Below are positions 56,379 through 64,000 of a DNA stretch of 64,000 nt, piece after piece (positions within the stretch are counted from its first letter, which is position 1; every line of letters starts with the position of its first letter). Origin of the DNA: Megasphaera vaginalis (ex Bordigoni et al. 2020) (GTDB lineage: Bacteria > Bacillota > Negativicutes > Veillonellales > Megasphaeraceae); assembly GCF_900240295.1 (NCBI RefSeq), contig NZ_OEQB01000003.1, positions 186,001 through 250,000 of the forward strand. Reading direction: 5' to 3'. A model generated the notes under the pieces. The model had not been told where the DNA came from, ran no database searches, and was given only the letters and a program-made list of their open reading frames with translations. The position numbers were made by a program, and so were the translations under genes.

Positions 56379-56759
56379 CTATATCGTTGCGGCGGTATTG
56401 TCCGTCTGACGGCGATTCTGACTGTACAGAACGGCTGACGGTACGACCATTCCCAAATCGCCGGTCGCTATTTTATATATTCGTTCCGGCGACTCCATGC
56501 GTGCAATATCCACCTTTAAATCATCATTTTCCTGCTGCAGTTTCTGTATCTGCCTTTTTTCCTGCATCAGCGTATATCCGTAATCGATCCGCGCCTTTGC
56601 TAGAGCAACATTAAGAAGCAGAAAGAAGGCGCAAAGAAAAACAATAAACAGGGTTTGTGCAATCACTCTGCTGAAATGTTTTCTTTCCGCTACGCGCCGT
56701 GATGAAGGAAGCCCTCTATTTTCCTCATACGGTATATACCCTGCTTTTCTGGCCAACAT
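56379..56759 (-). CDS. ftsL: FtsL-like cell division protein
   Basis: 126 residues. A basic N-terminal tail, one membrane helix (LFIVFLCAFFLLLNVALA) and a coiled coil (LMQEKRQIQKLQQENDDLK) are the FtsL/DivIC layout; sequence conservation in this family is low. The position between rsmH and murE supports FtsL. No strong ribosome site lies at the usual distance. Confidence 0.82.
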   Translation of the reverse strand: MLARKAGYIPYEENRGLPSSRRVAERKHFSRVIAQTLFIVFLCAFFLLLNVALAKARIDYGYTLMQEKRQIQKLQQENDDLKVDIARMESPERIYKIATGDLGMVVPSAVLYSQNRRQTDNTAATI

Positions 56760-56801
56760 TTGTTCAACACATCCCCAGTAATCGACAAAAAACTATATTT
56801 A

Positions 56802-57734
56802 TCACAAGCGGACTGCTGTCCGCAATTTCGCACTCCGTGCCCGCGGATTGGACGCCAATTCCGCTTCTCCCGGCACAATGGGCTTGCGGTTTACCTTCAT
56901 CGTTGCTTTATGTCCGCAGGTACAGACAGGCAAGTCTGGCGGACAGATACAGTCCGTTGCCAGCAGTTTCAGCGTTTCTTTGACAATTCTGTCTTCCAGC
57001 GAATGGAACGTGATCACACACAGCTTACCGCCCGGTTTCAACCGTTCCGAAGCGGCTTCGACGGCTGCGCGCAAGATCTTGAGCTCGCCGTTTACTTCAA
57101 TGCGAACAGCCTGAAAGGTACGCTTGGCCGGATGAGGACCGTCTTTACGGGCCCCTGCCGGAACAGCCTTTTTGATAATCCGCACCAAATCGCCGGTTCG
57201 TTCAATAGGTCCTTCTTGCCGCGCCGCCGCGATGAACTGCGCGATCCGCTTCGCCCAGCGTTCTTCGCCGTATTCCCTGATAATTCGATAAAGCGCCTCT
57301 TCACTGTATCCGTTTACGATATCGTAAGCGCTGATATCGGCGCCTCGATCCATGCGCATGTCAAGAGGCCCGTCATGTTGATAAGAAAACCCTCTCTCCG
57401 GCACATCCAACTGATAGCTGGACACCCCCAGGTCGAACATGACGCCGTCAACGGCAGCAATTCCCAATTCATCCATGACTTCACGGAAGTGAGAAAAATT
57501 ACGCCGTACCGGAATAAACCGGCATTTGGCAGCGGCCAACCGTTTGCCAGCGGCAGCGATGGCGGCTTCGTCCTGATCCAACCCGATCAGCGTCGCCTTC
57601 TCGGACAACCGCTCTGCCAATGCGCAGCTGTGCCCGCCGCCGCCCAACGTGCAATCAACATAAACGCCGTCGCGGTCACCGATAAGATGTTCGATTGTTT
57701 CTTCGCGCAAGACGCTGATATGATGAAAATCCAT
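56802..57734 (-). CDS. rsmH: 16S rRNA (cytosine(1402)-N4)-methyltransferase
   Basis: 310 residues. HHISVLREETIEHL, DCTLGGGGHSCALAE, DLGVSSYQLDVPERGFSYQ (across its span), FHSLEDRIVK and the C-terminal NPRARSAKLR are diagnostic of RsmH/MraW. It methylates C1402 of 16S rRNA. Second gene of the dcw cluster, nine bases after mraZ. Confidence 0.97.
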   Translation of the reverse strand: MDFHHISVLREETIEHLIGDRDGVYVDCTLGGGGHSCALAERLSEKATLIGLDQDEAAIAAAGKRLAAAKCRFIPVRRNFSHFREVMDELGIAAVDGVMFDLGVSSYQLDVPERGFSYQHDGPLDMRMDRGADISAYDIVNGYSEEALYRIIREYGEERWAKRIAQFIAAARQEGPIERTGDLVRIIKKAVPAGARKDGPHPAKRTFQAVRIEVNGELKILRAAVEAASERLKPGGKLCVITFHSLEDRIVKETLKLLATDCICPPDLPVCTCGHKATMKVNRKPIVPGEAELASNPRARSAKLRTAVRL

Positions 57735-57742
57735 GAGCCCTC

Positions 57743-58183
57743 CTAGAAATCTATATCCAACAGGCCGTCAAGACTTTCCGCTATCTCTTCCATGGCCGGA
57801 ACGGTTTTTGCCGCATATTCTTCATAAGCGGCCTTGCTCCAGATTTCGATCTTGTCACCCGTCCCCAGGACAACTACATCCTTACTCAGCTTGGCATAAT
57901 CACGCAGCGCGCCGGGAAGCAGTATGCGCCCCTGCTTGTCGAACTCGACTTCTGCGGCGCTGCCGAAAACGAAACGTTTAAAGGCGCGAACATTTTCTTT
58001 TGAAGCCTGCAATTTTTTCATCGCCTGCGCCAACTGTTCCCAAGCCTCCTTCGTATAAACGGAGAGACAGCCTTCCAAGCCGCGGGTGACGACAAATGAC
58101 AGGCCCAGTTCTTCGCGAAATTTAGCCGGCATGATCACGCGGCCTTTCGTATCGATAGAATGTGAATATTCTCCCATAAACAT
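57743..58183 (-). CDS. mraZ: transcriptional regulator MraZ
   Basis: 146 residues from the MFMGEY start used throughout the family. Two AbrB-like swapped hairpins are seen: DTKGRVIMPAKFREEL and DKQGRILLPGALRDYA. MraZ binds repeats upstream of its own gene and controls the dcw operon. AAAGGAGG lies ten bases before the ATG. Confidence 0.96.
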   Translation of the reverse strand: MFMGEYSHSIDTKGRVIMPAKFREELGLSFVVTRGLEGCLSVYTKEAWEQLAQAMKKLQASKENVRAFKRFVFGSAAEVEFDKQGRILLPGALRDYAKLSKDVVVLGTGDKIEIWSKAAYEEYAAKTVPAMEEIAESLDGLLDIDF

Positions 58184-58207
58184 GTTGCCGTCACCTCCTT
58201 TTCGTTT

Positions 58208-58250
58208 CACTTTTCACCACATTCTACCACATTTCCACACAAAATGACAA
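58208..58250 (-). promoter_or_regulatory. mraZ promoter with MraZ-box-like repeats
   Basis: On the minus strand TTGTCA (58250-58245) and TAGAAT (58226-58221) are 18 nt apart. Overlapping them are units AAATGTGGT, GAATGTGGT and AAAAGTGAA spaced 10 bp (58232-58208), with another TGTGG just upstream. The 10-bp spacing and GTG core match the known style of MraZ operators, so autoregulation is likely. Confidence 0.75.
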
Positions 58251-58274
58251 TGAAGATATTTCGTGAAAATCGGG

Positions 58275-58316
58275 ATAAAAAAAGAAAGGTTACCGCTTTT
58301 ATGCAGCAACCTTTCT
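58275..58316 (-). terminator. terminator of the HAD-M16-gluQRS operon
   Basis: On the minus strand AGAAAGGTT...AACCTTTCT (9 bp, extended by weaker pairs) is followed by seven T. It lies 23 nt after the gluQRS stop codon. Confidence 0.85.
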
Positions 58317-58338
58317 GTCGGTACTATATCTTGTAGTT

Positions 58339-59307
58339 TTAAGGAAAAAACAAAGATAAATAATTTTCTAAATTTTTATGAATAACAATATTTTCGGCCG
58401 TAAGCTTTTGCAGATCGCACCTTTTTTTCAGTTCTGTCAGAGAATAGCGCCTGCGATCCGGCAACAGATGCCCTCGCCAGGCCAAATAGGACAATAACGT
58501 ATCGCTGTCAATCCCCTGCTCGCGCAAGTAACGCACGGTGATGCCGTTCTGTCGTTTTGACAACCGATGACCGTCGCTGTCGACCAACAAGGGAACATGC
58601 GTATATGCAGGCGCTTCATAACCTAAGAGCCGTATCAGCCAAATCTGCTGCGCCGTCGATGCCAGCAAATCCGCGCCGCGCAGCACGTGGGTAACGCCCA
58701 TCAACGCATCATCTACCGAAACCGCCAATTGGTAAGCATACATGCCGTCACTGCGACGTACAATAAAATCGCCGCAAGTAGCCGGCAAAAAAGCGTTTTT
58801 CCTGCCGAAAACACCGTCATTGAAAACGATCTCGGCGGCAGGCACACGGATCCGCAGCGACGGGGTCCGCGTCATCTGCCGGCGCTCCGCCAGGCTCATC
58901 TGGCGGCAGTGACCGTCATAGAGATACTGCTCGCCCGGATGAGGCGCGCCGATAGACTGCAGACGCGCCCGCGTGCAATAGCACGGGTAAAGCAAGCCCC
59001 TTTCCTGCAGCTGCCGAAGCGCTGCCGCGTAGACAGCGTACCGTTCCTGCTGCGTATACGGACCGGCCGGTCCGCCCGTATCCGGTCCTTCGTCCCATAA
59101 CAGCCCCAGCCATGTCAGGTCTTCCAGAAACGCCTGGCGAAACAATTCTTTGGATCGCTGTTCATCGTTATCTTCTATGCGTAAAATCAGTTTGCCCCCC
59201 TGTTGACGAACTTGAAGCCAGCAAAGAAAGGCCGTCCAAACATTGCCCAAATGGAGATATCCCGTCGGGCTGGGAGCAAATCTGCCGCGCATGATCCCGG
59301 CAGTCAT
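58339..59307 (-). CDS. gluQ: glutamyl-Q tRNA(Asp) synthetase
   Basis: 322 residues. A truncated glutamyl-tRNA synthetase: catalytic APSPTGYLHLGN (HIGH-type) and HRLSKRQNG (KMSKS-type), zinc ligands CYC...Y...HC, but no anticodon-binding domain. It attaches glutamate to queuosine at the wobble base of tRNA(Asp). The ATG at 59307 shares one base with the stop of the M16 peptidase gene (TGATG). Confidence 0.92.
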   Translation of the reverse strand: MTAGIMRGRFAPSPTGYLHLGNVWTAFLCWLQVRQQGGKLILRIEDNDEQRSKELFRQAFLEDLTWLGLLWDEGPDTGGPAGPYTQQERYAVYAAALRQLQERGLLYPCYCTRARLQSIGAPHPGEQYLYDGHCRQMSLAERRQMTRTPSLRIRVPAAEIVFNDGVFGRKNAFLPATCGDFIVRRSDGMYAYQLAVSVDDALMGVTHVLRGADLLASTAQQIWLIRLLGYEAPAYTHVPLLVDSDGHRLSKRQNGITVRYLREQGIDSDTLLSYLAWRGHLLPDRRRYSLTELKKRCDLQKLTAENIVIHKNLENYLSLFFP

Positions 59308-62234
59308 CAATTCGGCAGAGATATAAGATTCTTGAACAACGACGCGTCCTCCCGAATCTTAGTCTCGCTGCCCAGAACGCAGAGTTGATTATCCTGCATG
59401 ACGGCACGAACGAGCGGAGCCAAGGCGCGGATATCGGCCGCCGTCGCCGCCAGGAGCTGATCCCGTATCTGCTGCGCCCACTCTTTCGTAACGCCGCTGT
59501 AATGGCGCGAAAGAGCTTTGGCAGTTCGCAACGCCGGCGTCAGCGGCGTATCGACGCGGCTCAGCGTACCGATAACGTACTTCGTCATCTCCCTGTCGGA
59601 AACGTCGAATTGCTGCAAGTAATCGGCCAAATCATCATAGGCCTGCAGACTGTTGCCGAGATTGGGATCCCGATAAGAGCAAAAGACCATATTGCCGTTG
59701 CGGTAAAAACGTGTAAAAGCACCGTATGCACCGCCTTGTACGCGGATTTTCGTCCACAAATATTCGTATTGCAAAATCGTACTCAGGACCAACATGACCC
59801 CTGTATACGAAAAGCCGTGCTTGCGGAAATTCCCCCCTTTTGCCACATATTGGACGGTGCCGCTCGTCATAATCCCTTCATTTTTAACCGTCCTGTCAAA
59901 GGAACATGTGCTGCCGCCGGCTTCTCCCTCTTCCATGGCGTCCGTCCACTGCGGCAGCAGACGCCGTACCCGTTTTTCTGCGGCAACGTCACCGGTAACG
60001 GCTACAGTCATGCGGGAACGTACAATGATCTTTTTCAAAACGGCCGCCAACGCCGCTGCCGTGACACCGCCATCTTCACGAATAGAAGCGGCTATTTTAC
60101 TGACAAAAGCGTAATAAGACAACTCGCCGGCGTCGGCAAAGCCTTCTGCCGCCGAAACGTAGGATAACAAGCGGTGCATGACCAACGTCTGCCCGCGGCT
60201 GAAAGCATCCATATCCCACCCCGTTTTCGTCTCTTCGATCAATTCCGCAAGACGAGCGGCGTTGGTAAAGACAGTTTGCAAGGAAATTTCACGCAGTAAA
60301 TCAATCAATTTATCGACATGAGTGTCCAAGCTTTTGGCCTTTATCCGAAAAACGGGAACGTATTCGTCCGGACTGTCTTGCTTGGAAAAGGCTTCTACGC
60401 CATAACTGATACCGCCTGTATATAAATCGATAAGCGACGCCAATTCACCGTACTCGTGCGCCGTCGTGTCCATATCGCCAAGCAAGTCGCTGAGGAGGTA
60501 CACATAAGAAATTTCTTCTTCCGACAAGCCCCGTAAATCAAAGCAGGCTTCAACATAAGAAATGCCGTTCGTCACATCGGGTACGTGGCAAAGAGAAACA
60601 CCGGCGGCAGCAGTCACGGTAAAGTCGACGCATTCCGCTTCTTTTTTCAGGTCTTGCCGCGCCAAAGTCGGAATGGAAAGCAGCGCTTCCGGCGTATCGG
60701 GCGTTCCCTGCTTCTCTTTCAACGCCCGCGTCGCCGCTACGATAGCGGCGATTTCCGCTGCCGACAGCGACGCTTTGTAAGCTGCAAGCTTTTCGGCCAA
60801 CGCCTTGTCCCGCCGTTCCGCCAATCCTTTTTCCGGCACCAGTGAAATAAGCGCATAATAGGAATTATCTAAGATATATTTTTTGATAATATCTTCATAA
60901 TAACCGTTTTCAATACCTGCACGAAGTACTCTCAACGCCTCTTCGTAGTGGAGCGCGGCAAGCGGATCGCCGTCATAAAGCCAAGTATCCATACAGCGGA
61001 TACCGTAAATGAGACCTTTCGGACGACCGGCGAAATCGGCTTCACGCAAGGAAAATTCAATACGGTTCAAGGCGCCTGTCAGCAACACCTTATCGATGCC
61101 CCGTTCAACACTGTCCTGTAATACGCGGCGTACGACCGGTAGTATCTCGCCGGCCATTTCCGGCTCCGATCCGTTGACTGTTATCCCCCACAACGGCTGC
61201 AAAAGGCCGTCCTGGAAATCACCGGAAATATCCTTTCCGACGCCGGCATCGACGAGAGCCTTTTTCAGCGGCGCCGCCGGCGAAAGCAGAAAGACATAGG
61301 TCAGCACCTTCATTGCCAGGCCCAACGTCGGATCCAGGGCGTCGTCGATGACATAGGTCAAGCTGTGCAACGTTTTTTGTGCCGTCTTTTCCTCGGAAGC
61401 GATGCCGTAAGCATAGGACTTGACGAGCGGAGAACGAGACGGCTGCCGGCCGATTTCCGAATGAACGGCCGTCGCCGTAAACCGGCTCAAATATTCGCTG
61501 TCAATAAAAGACAGCGTAGCGTCAATATCCATATTGCCGTACAAGAAAATATAACTGTTGCTCGGATGGTAATATCGTTTATGGAAAGCTGTAAAAGCCG
61601 ACTGCGTCAACGTAGGAATGACATCGGGATCACCGCCCGATTCGACGCCATACGTCGTATCGGGAAAAAGATTTTCCATGATCCGCCGCTCCAATTGAGC
61701 GTCAGGCGAAGAGAACACGCCTTTCATTTCATTATATACAACGCCGCAGTATGTCAACGGCTCTTCCGGCGTCGCCATTTCATAATGCCAGCCTTCCTGC
61801 ATCAGGATCTGTTCGTCATGAAGCATATTCGGAAAAAAGACGGCATCCAGATAAACATCCATCAAATTTCGAAAATCCCGATCATTGCGACTGGCAACAG
61901 GATACATCGTTTTATCGGGGAAAGTCATGGCGTTCAGAAACGTGTTCAACGATCCTTTGACCAACTCGACAAACGGTTCTTTCAGCGGAAATTTCCGCGA
62001 GCCGCACAGCGTCGAATGTTCACAAATATGGGGAACGCCGGTGCTGTTCTGCGGCGTCGTCCGGAACGAAACGGAGAATACCTTATTATCGTCATCGTTT
62101 GCCAGGTACAGAAGCCTGGCGCCGGACTGCAAATGTTCCATTTCATAGGCATAACTGTTCAATTCCGTTACCGCTTCCGCTCGGTGGACGCGAAAGCCGT
62201 TGTATACTTCATTACATTTCAATGTTTGTTCCAT
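59307..62234 (-). CDS. M16C-family zinc peptidase (PreP/insulinase-like)
   Basis: 975 residues, full length for M16C. The inverted zinc motif HICEH is at residues 69-73, followed by NTFLNAMTFPDKTMYPVASRN in its span. Four homologous half-domains are expected, with the second active-site half (FRIKAKSLDTHVDKL) and late VQGGAYGAF and FCSYRDPNL segments present. It degrades short peptides; no signal peptide, so it should be cytoplasmic. It follows the HAD gene by 15 nt. Confidence 0.93.
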   Translation of the reverse strand: MEQTLKCNEVYNGFRVHRAEAVTELNSYAYEMEHLQSGARLLYLANDDDNKVFSVSFRTTPQNSTGVPHICEHSTLCGSRKFPLKEPFVELVKGSLNTFLNAMTFPDKTMYPVASRNDRDFRNLMDVYLDAVFFPNMLHDEQILMQEGWHYEMATPEEPLTYCGVVYNEMKGVFSSPDAQLERRIMENLFPDTTYGVESGGDPDVIPTLTQSAFTAFHKRYYHPSNSYIFLYGNMDIDATLSFIDSEYLSRFTATAVHSEIGRQPSRSPLVKSYAYGIASEEKTAQKTLHSLTYVIDDALDPTLGLAMKVLTYVFLLSPAAPLKKALVDAGVGKDISGDFQDGLLQPLWGITVNGSEPEMAGEILPVVRRVLQDSVERGIDKVLLTGALNRIEFSLREADFAGRPKGLIYGIRCMDTWLYDGDPLAALHYEEALRVLRAGIENGYYEDIIKKYILDNSYYALISLVPEKGLAERRDKALAEKLAAYKASLSAAEIAAIVAATRALKEKQGTPDTPEALLSIPTLARQDLKKEAECVDFTVTAAAGVSLCHVPDVTNGISYVEACFDLRGLSEEEISYVYLLSDLLGDMDTTAHEYGELASLIDLYTGGISYGVEAFSKQDSPDEYVPVFRIKAKSLDTHVDKLIDLLREISLQTVFTNAARLAELIEETKTGWDMDAFSRGQTLVMHRLLSYVSAAEGFADAGELSYYAFVSKIAASIREDGGVTAAALAAVLKKIIVRSRMTVAVTGDVAAEKRVRRLLPQWTDAMEEGEAGGSTCSFDRTVKNEGIMTSGTVQYVAKGGNFRKHGFSYTGVMLVLSTILQYEYLWTKIRVQGGAYGAFTRFYRNGNMVFCSYRDPNLGNSLQAYDDLADYLQQFDVSDREMTKYVIGTLSRVDTPLTPALRTAKALSRHYSGVTKEWAQQIRDQLLAATAADIRALAPLVRAVMQDNQLCVLGSETKIREDASLFKNLISLPN

Positions 62235-62249
62235 AAAACACCTCTTTGC

Positions 62250-62897
62250 TTAACTGTGTAGGAGGAGCGCCGTCAGTTCTGCGACACTGTTCACCGTATA
62301 ATCGGCCGGAAATTCCTGCCGTTCCGCTTCATTGCCATAGCCGAAAGCGGCATAAATAACGGGAATGCCCGTTTTTCTGGCGCCGATGACATCATATTTC
62401 CGATCACCGACCATAACGGCGCTATCGGCAGCGCCGCTGCCGATATGCCGCAACACGCGATCAATAACAACAGCCTTATCTTCCGTCCCGCCGAGAACAC
62501 TGCCGGCAATTTCAGTCAAATACGGAGATAAGCCGAACTTCTCACAAATCGCCTCCGCATGCACCTGCGGTTTTGACGTGGCCACATAGGCCTTGCTGCC
62601 GGCCGACTGCAATTGCCGAAGCATGTGAATAATTCCCGCAAACGGCCTGTTTTCAAACTTGCCGATCGTGCCGTAACGTTCTTGAAAAAAGGCATACGTA
62701 GCCTGGGCTTTTTCTGGTGAAAATCCGAAGGTATCCAAAAAAGTCAGCATCAGCGGCGGTCCGATGATAACCTGCTGTTCCAATCTTCCCGCCGTTGCTT
62801 CCCCTTGCTTTTCCAGGGCATATGCGACGGATTTGATAATGCCTTCCTGAGAATCCGTCAGCGTTCCGTCCAAATCGAACAGAATATGTCTATACAT
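62250..62897 (-). CDS. HAD-superfamily phosphatase, phosphoglycolate-phosphatase-like
   Basis: 215 residues. Motif I FDLDGTLTDS (nucleophile Asp8, acid Asp10), motif II YVATSKPQ, motif III/IV VMVGDRKYDVIGA, with an alpha-helical cap. Gph/PpaX-like members act on phosphoglycolate or pyrophosphate; the substrate here cannot be decided. GGGAGG precedes the ATG. First gene of the operon with M16C peptidase and gluQRS. Confidence 0.88.
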   Translation of the reverse strand: MYRHILFDLDGTLTDSQEGIIKSVAYALEKQGEATAGRLEQQVIIGPPLMLTFLDTFGFSPEKAQATYAFFQERYGTIGKFENRPFAGIIHMLRQLQSAGSKAYVATSKPQVHAEAICEKFGLSPYLTEIAGSVLGGTEDKAVVIDRVLRHIGSGAADSAVMVGDRKYDVIGARKTGIPVIYAAFGYGNEAERQEFPADYTVNSVAELTALLLHS

Positions 62898-62928
62898 GAG
62901 TTCCTCCCATCTTCTCTCTAATTTTTAT

Positions 62929-62937
62929 ATTATACCA
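62929..62937 (-). promoter_or_regulatory. extended -10 promoter of the HAD operon
   Basis: On the minus strand TGGTATAAT (62937-62929) is an extended -10 element. No good -35 is seen at 17 nt. The start point would lie about 25 nt before the ATG. Confidence 0.6.
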
Positions 62938-62969
62938 CAGTCTGTCATCGGCAGCACCGCTAACCCCCG

Positions 62970-63008
62970 AAAATAACAGAAGCCGCCTCTCCTGTCGGAA
63001 AGACGGCT
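62970..63008 (-). terminator. terminator of the dehydrogenase gene
   Basis: On the minus strand AGCCGTCTTTCC-GACA-GGAGAGGCGGCT (12 bp, two G-T pairs) is followed by TCTGTTATTTT. The tail is T-rich but interrupted. It lies 13 nt after the stop codon. Confidence 0.65.
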
Positions 63009-63021
63009 ATCAGAAAAGCAT

Positions 63022-63981
63022 TTATTGCAATAATTTATCGGCCTTGGCGATATTGGCGCGAATGGTGGCGCAGCAGCCTTTCAAGGCCTGCAATTCGTCT
63101 GTCGGCAAATCGAAAACGACGACGCGTTCAATGCCGTTTGCTCCGATAACGGCAGGAACACCGCAAAAAATGCCTTTTTCGCCGTATTCTCCGTCAAGCG
63201 CGACACTGGCCGCCATGATTTTCTTTTCATCATGAAGCACGGCGCTCGCCATCGTAACGGCCGTCATGGCAATCCCGTATTCCGTACAGTGCTTGCCCTG
63301 ATACGTGACCCAGCCGCCTTTAATAGCCCGTTCCGTCAGCTCTTTCGTATCGAAATCGTACTGCTTGTTTTCTTTCGCTAATTCCGTATACGGCTGCCCG
63401 CCGAAATTGACGACAGACCACGGCGTCATCTGTGAGTTGCCGTGCTCGCCCATCATGTAGGCCGTAAACGAATGATGTTCCACATCGGTCTGCTGCGAAA
63501 TGGCACTGACCAAGCGCGACGTATCCAAGCCCGTACCGGTGCCGAAAACACGTCCCTTCGGCAAACCGCTCCGAGTGGCAAGCAAATGCGTAACGACGTC
63601 ACAGGGATTGGTAATATTGATGATGACGCCGTCAAAACCGCCGGCCATAACCTTATCGATATATCCGGCAACGCCGGGAACGGTAAAGCCCATTTCGTCA
63701 TCGCGGTTGCCTGTCGCGCAAAGGTCGATCTTGCCGATCGCATTGATGATAACGTCGCAATCTCCCATTTCTTCGTATTTAGCGAGCGTATAGTTGACGC
63801 GGTGCGGCATGAACATGACGGCATCCATCAGATCCTGCCGTTCACTGACAGCTTTGCTTTCATTCAAATCGCAAAGCTTGACTTCATCGGCTGTTCCGGT
63901 AAGTCCCAAGGCAAAGGCGACATGCGCCCCGACATGCCCTAACCCGATAACACCAACGGTCCTCTTTTTTACTGTACTCAT
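63022..63981 (-). CDS. L-lactate / L-2-hydroxyacid dehydrogenase (LDH-MDH superfamily)
   Basis: 319 residues. NAD fold GVIGLGHVGAHVAFALGL, INITNPCDVVTHLLA, GTGTGLDTSRL and the catalytic-His loop MGEHGNSQM. The substrate pocket resembles L-2-hydroxyisocaproate dehydrogenases as much as L-LDH (for example CATGNRDDEMGF), so the substrate may be a branched 2-oxo acid. GGGGG lies before the ATG. A monocistronic unit as far as the window shows. Confidence 0.88.
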   Translation of the reverse strand: MSTVKKRTVGVIGLGHVGAHVAFALGLTGTADEVKLCDLNESKAVSERQDLMDAVMFMPHRVNYTLAKYEEMGDCDVIINAIGKIDLCATGNRDDEMGFTVPGVAGYIDKVMAGGFDGVIINITNPCDVVTHLLATRSGLPKGRVFGTGTGLDTSRLVSAISQQTDVEHHSFTAYMMGEHGNSQMTPWSVVNFGGQPYTELAKENKQYDFDTKELTERAIKGGWVTYQGKHCTEYGIAMTAVTMASAVLHDEKKIMAASVALDGEYGEKGIFCGVPAVIGANGIERVVVFDLPTDELQALKGCCATIRANIAKADKLLQ

Positions 63982-64000
63982 CATGACCCCCTCATTTCTT

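Overview
The window looks like a Negativicutes chromosome, a diderm member of the Firmicutes. I infer a Megasphaera-like or related Veillonellaceae genome. The evidence is a very large trimeric autotransporter adhesin (an outer-membrane protein) that ends in an S-layer-homology (SLH) domain, beside Firmicutes-type housekeeping genes, strong AGGAGG ribosome sites and clostridial-type phage genes. MurE has the DNPR motif that indicates meso-diaminopimelate peptidoglycan. Almost every gene lies on the minus strand. The only plus-strand gene I accept is a small secreted protein at 45.7 kb.

Region 1 (1-10.1 kb): one adhesin gene of almost 9 kb with its own promoter, a 5' leader carrying a G7 run, and a terminator. 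It is flanked by two copies of a 49-nt direct repeat, and a palindromic MITE-like element lies upstream.

Region 2 (10.1-27 kb): a Fic-domain gene with its own operators, then a truncated, decaying prophage read right to left. It holds a sigma-like protein, antirepressor, DUF4406, VapE primase/helicase, VRR-NUC, SNF2 helicase, a RinA/ArpU-like late regulator, a late promoter with phased repeats, HNH, TerS, a compact SAM synthetase, two DNA methyltransferases, small conserved phage genes and TerL. It stops exactly after TerL. No portal, capsid, tail, lysis or integrase gene is present. The SNF2 helicase carries a 5-bp duplication inside its Walker A motif, and the sigma-like gene appears frameshifted near its 3' end.

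Region 3 (27-37 kb): a defence cassette transcribed from one good promoter: HTH protein, HsdM, HsdS, HsdR, an M48 (YgjP-like) metallopeptidase and an ImmA/IrrE-type metallopeptidase with a C-terminal HTH. HsdM is cut by a single in-frame amber codon. A cluster of direct and inverted 25-nt repeats lies at its outer edge.

Region 4 (37-64 kb): core genome. It includes rlmD, a nucleotide-salvage group (pdp, deoB, a NUDIX hydrolase, dut), rpsO-pnp, and a division and cell-wall cluster (mraZ, rsmH, ftsL, murE, murF, mraY, murD, murG, murC, ddl, ftsQ). That cluster lacks ftsI, ftsW, murB, ftsA and ftsZ. After it come gluQRS, an M16C peptidase, a HAD phosphatase and an LDH-family dehydrogenase.

All assignments come from reading the translated sequence by eye; no database search was run. 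Start codons were chosen from Shine-Dalgarno spacing and family N-termini.
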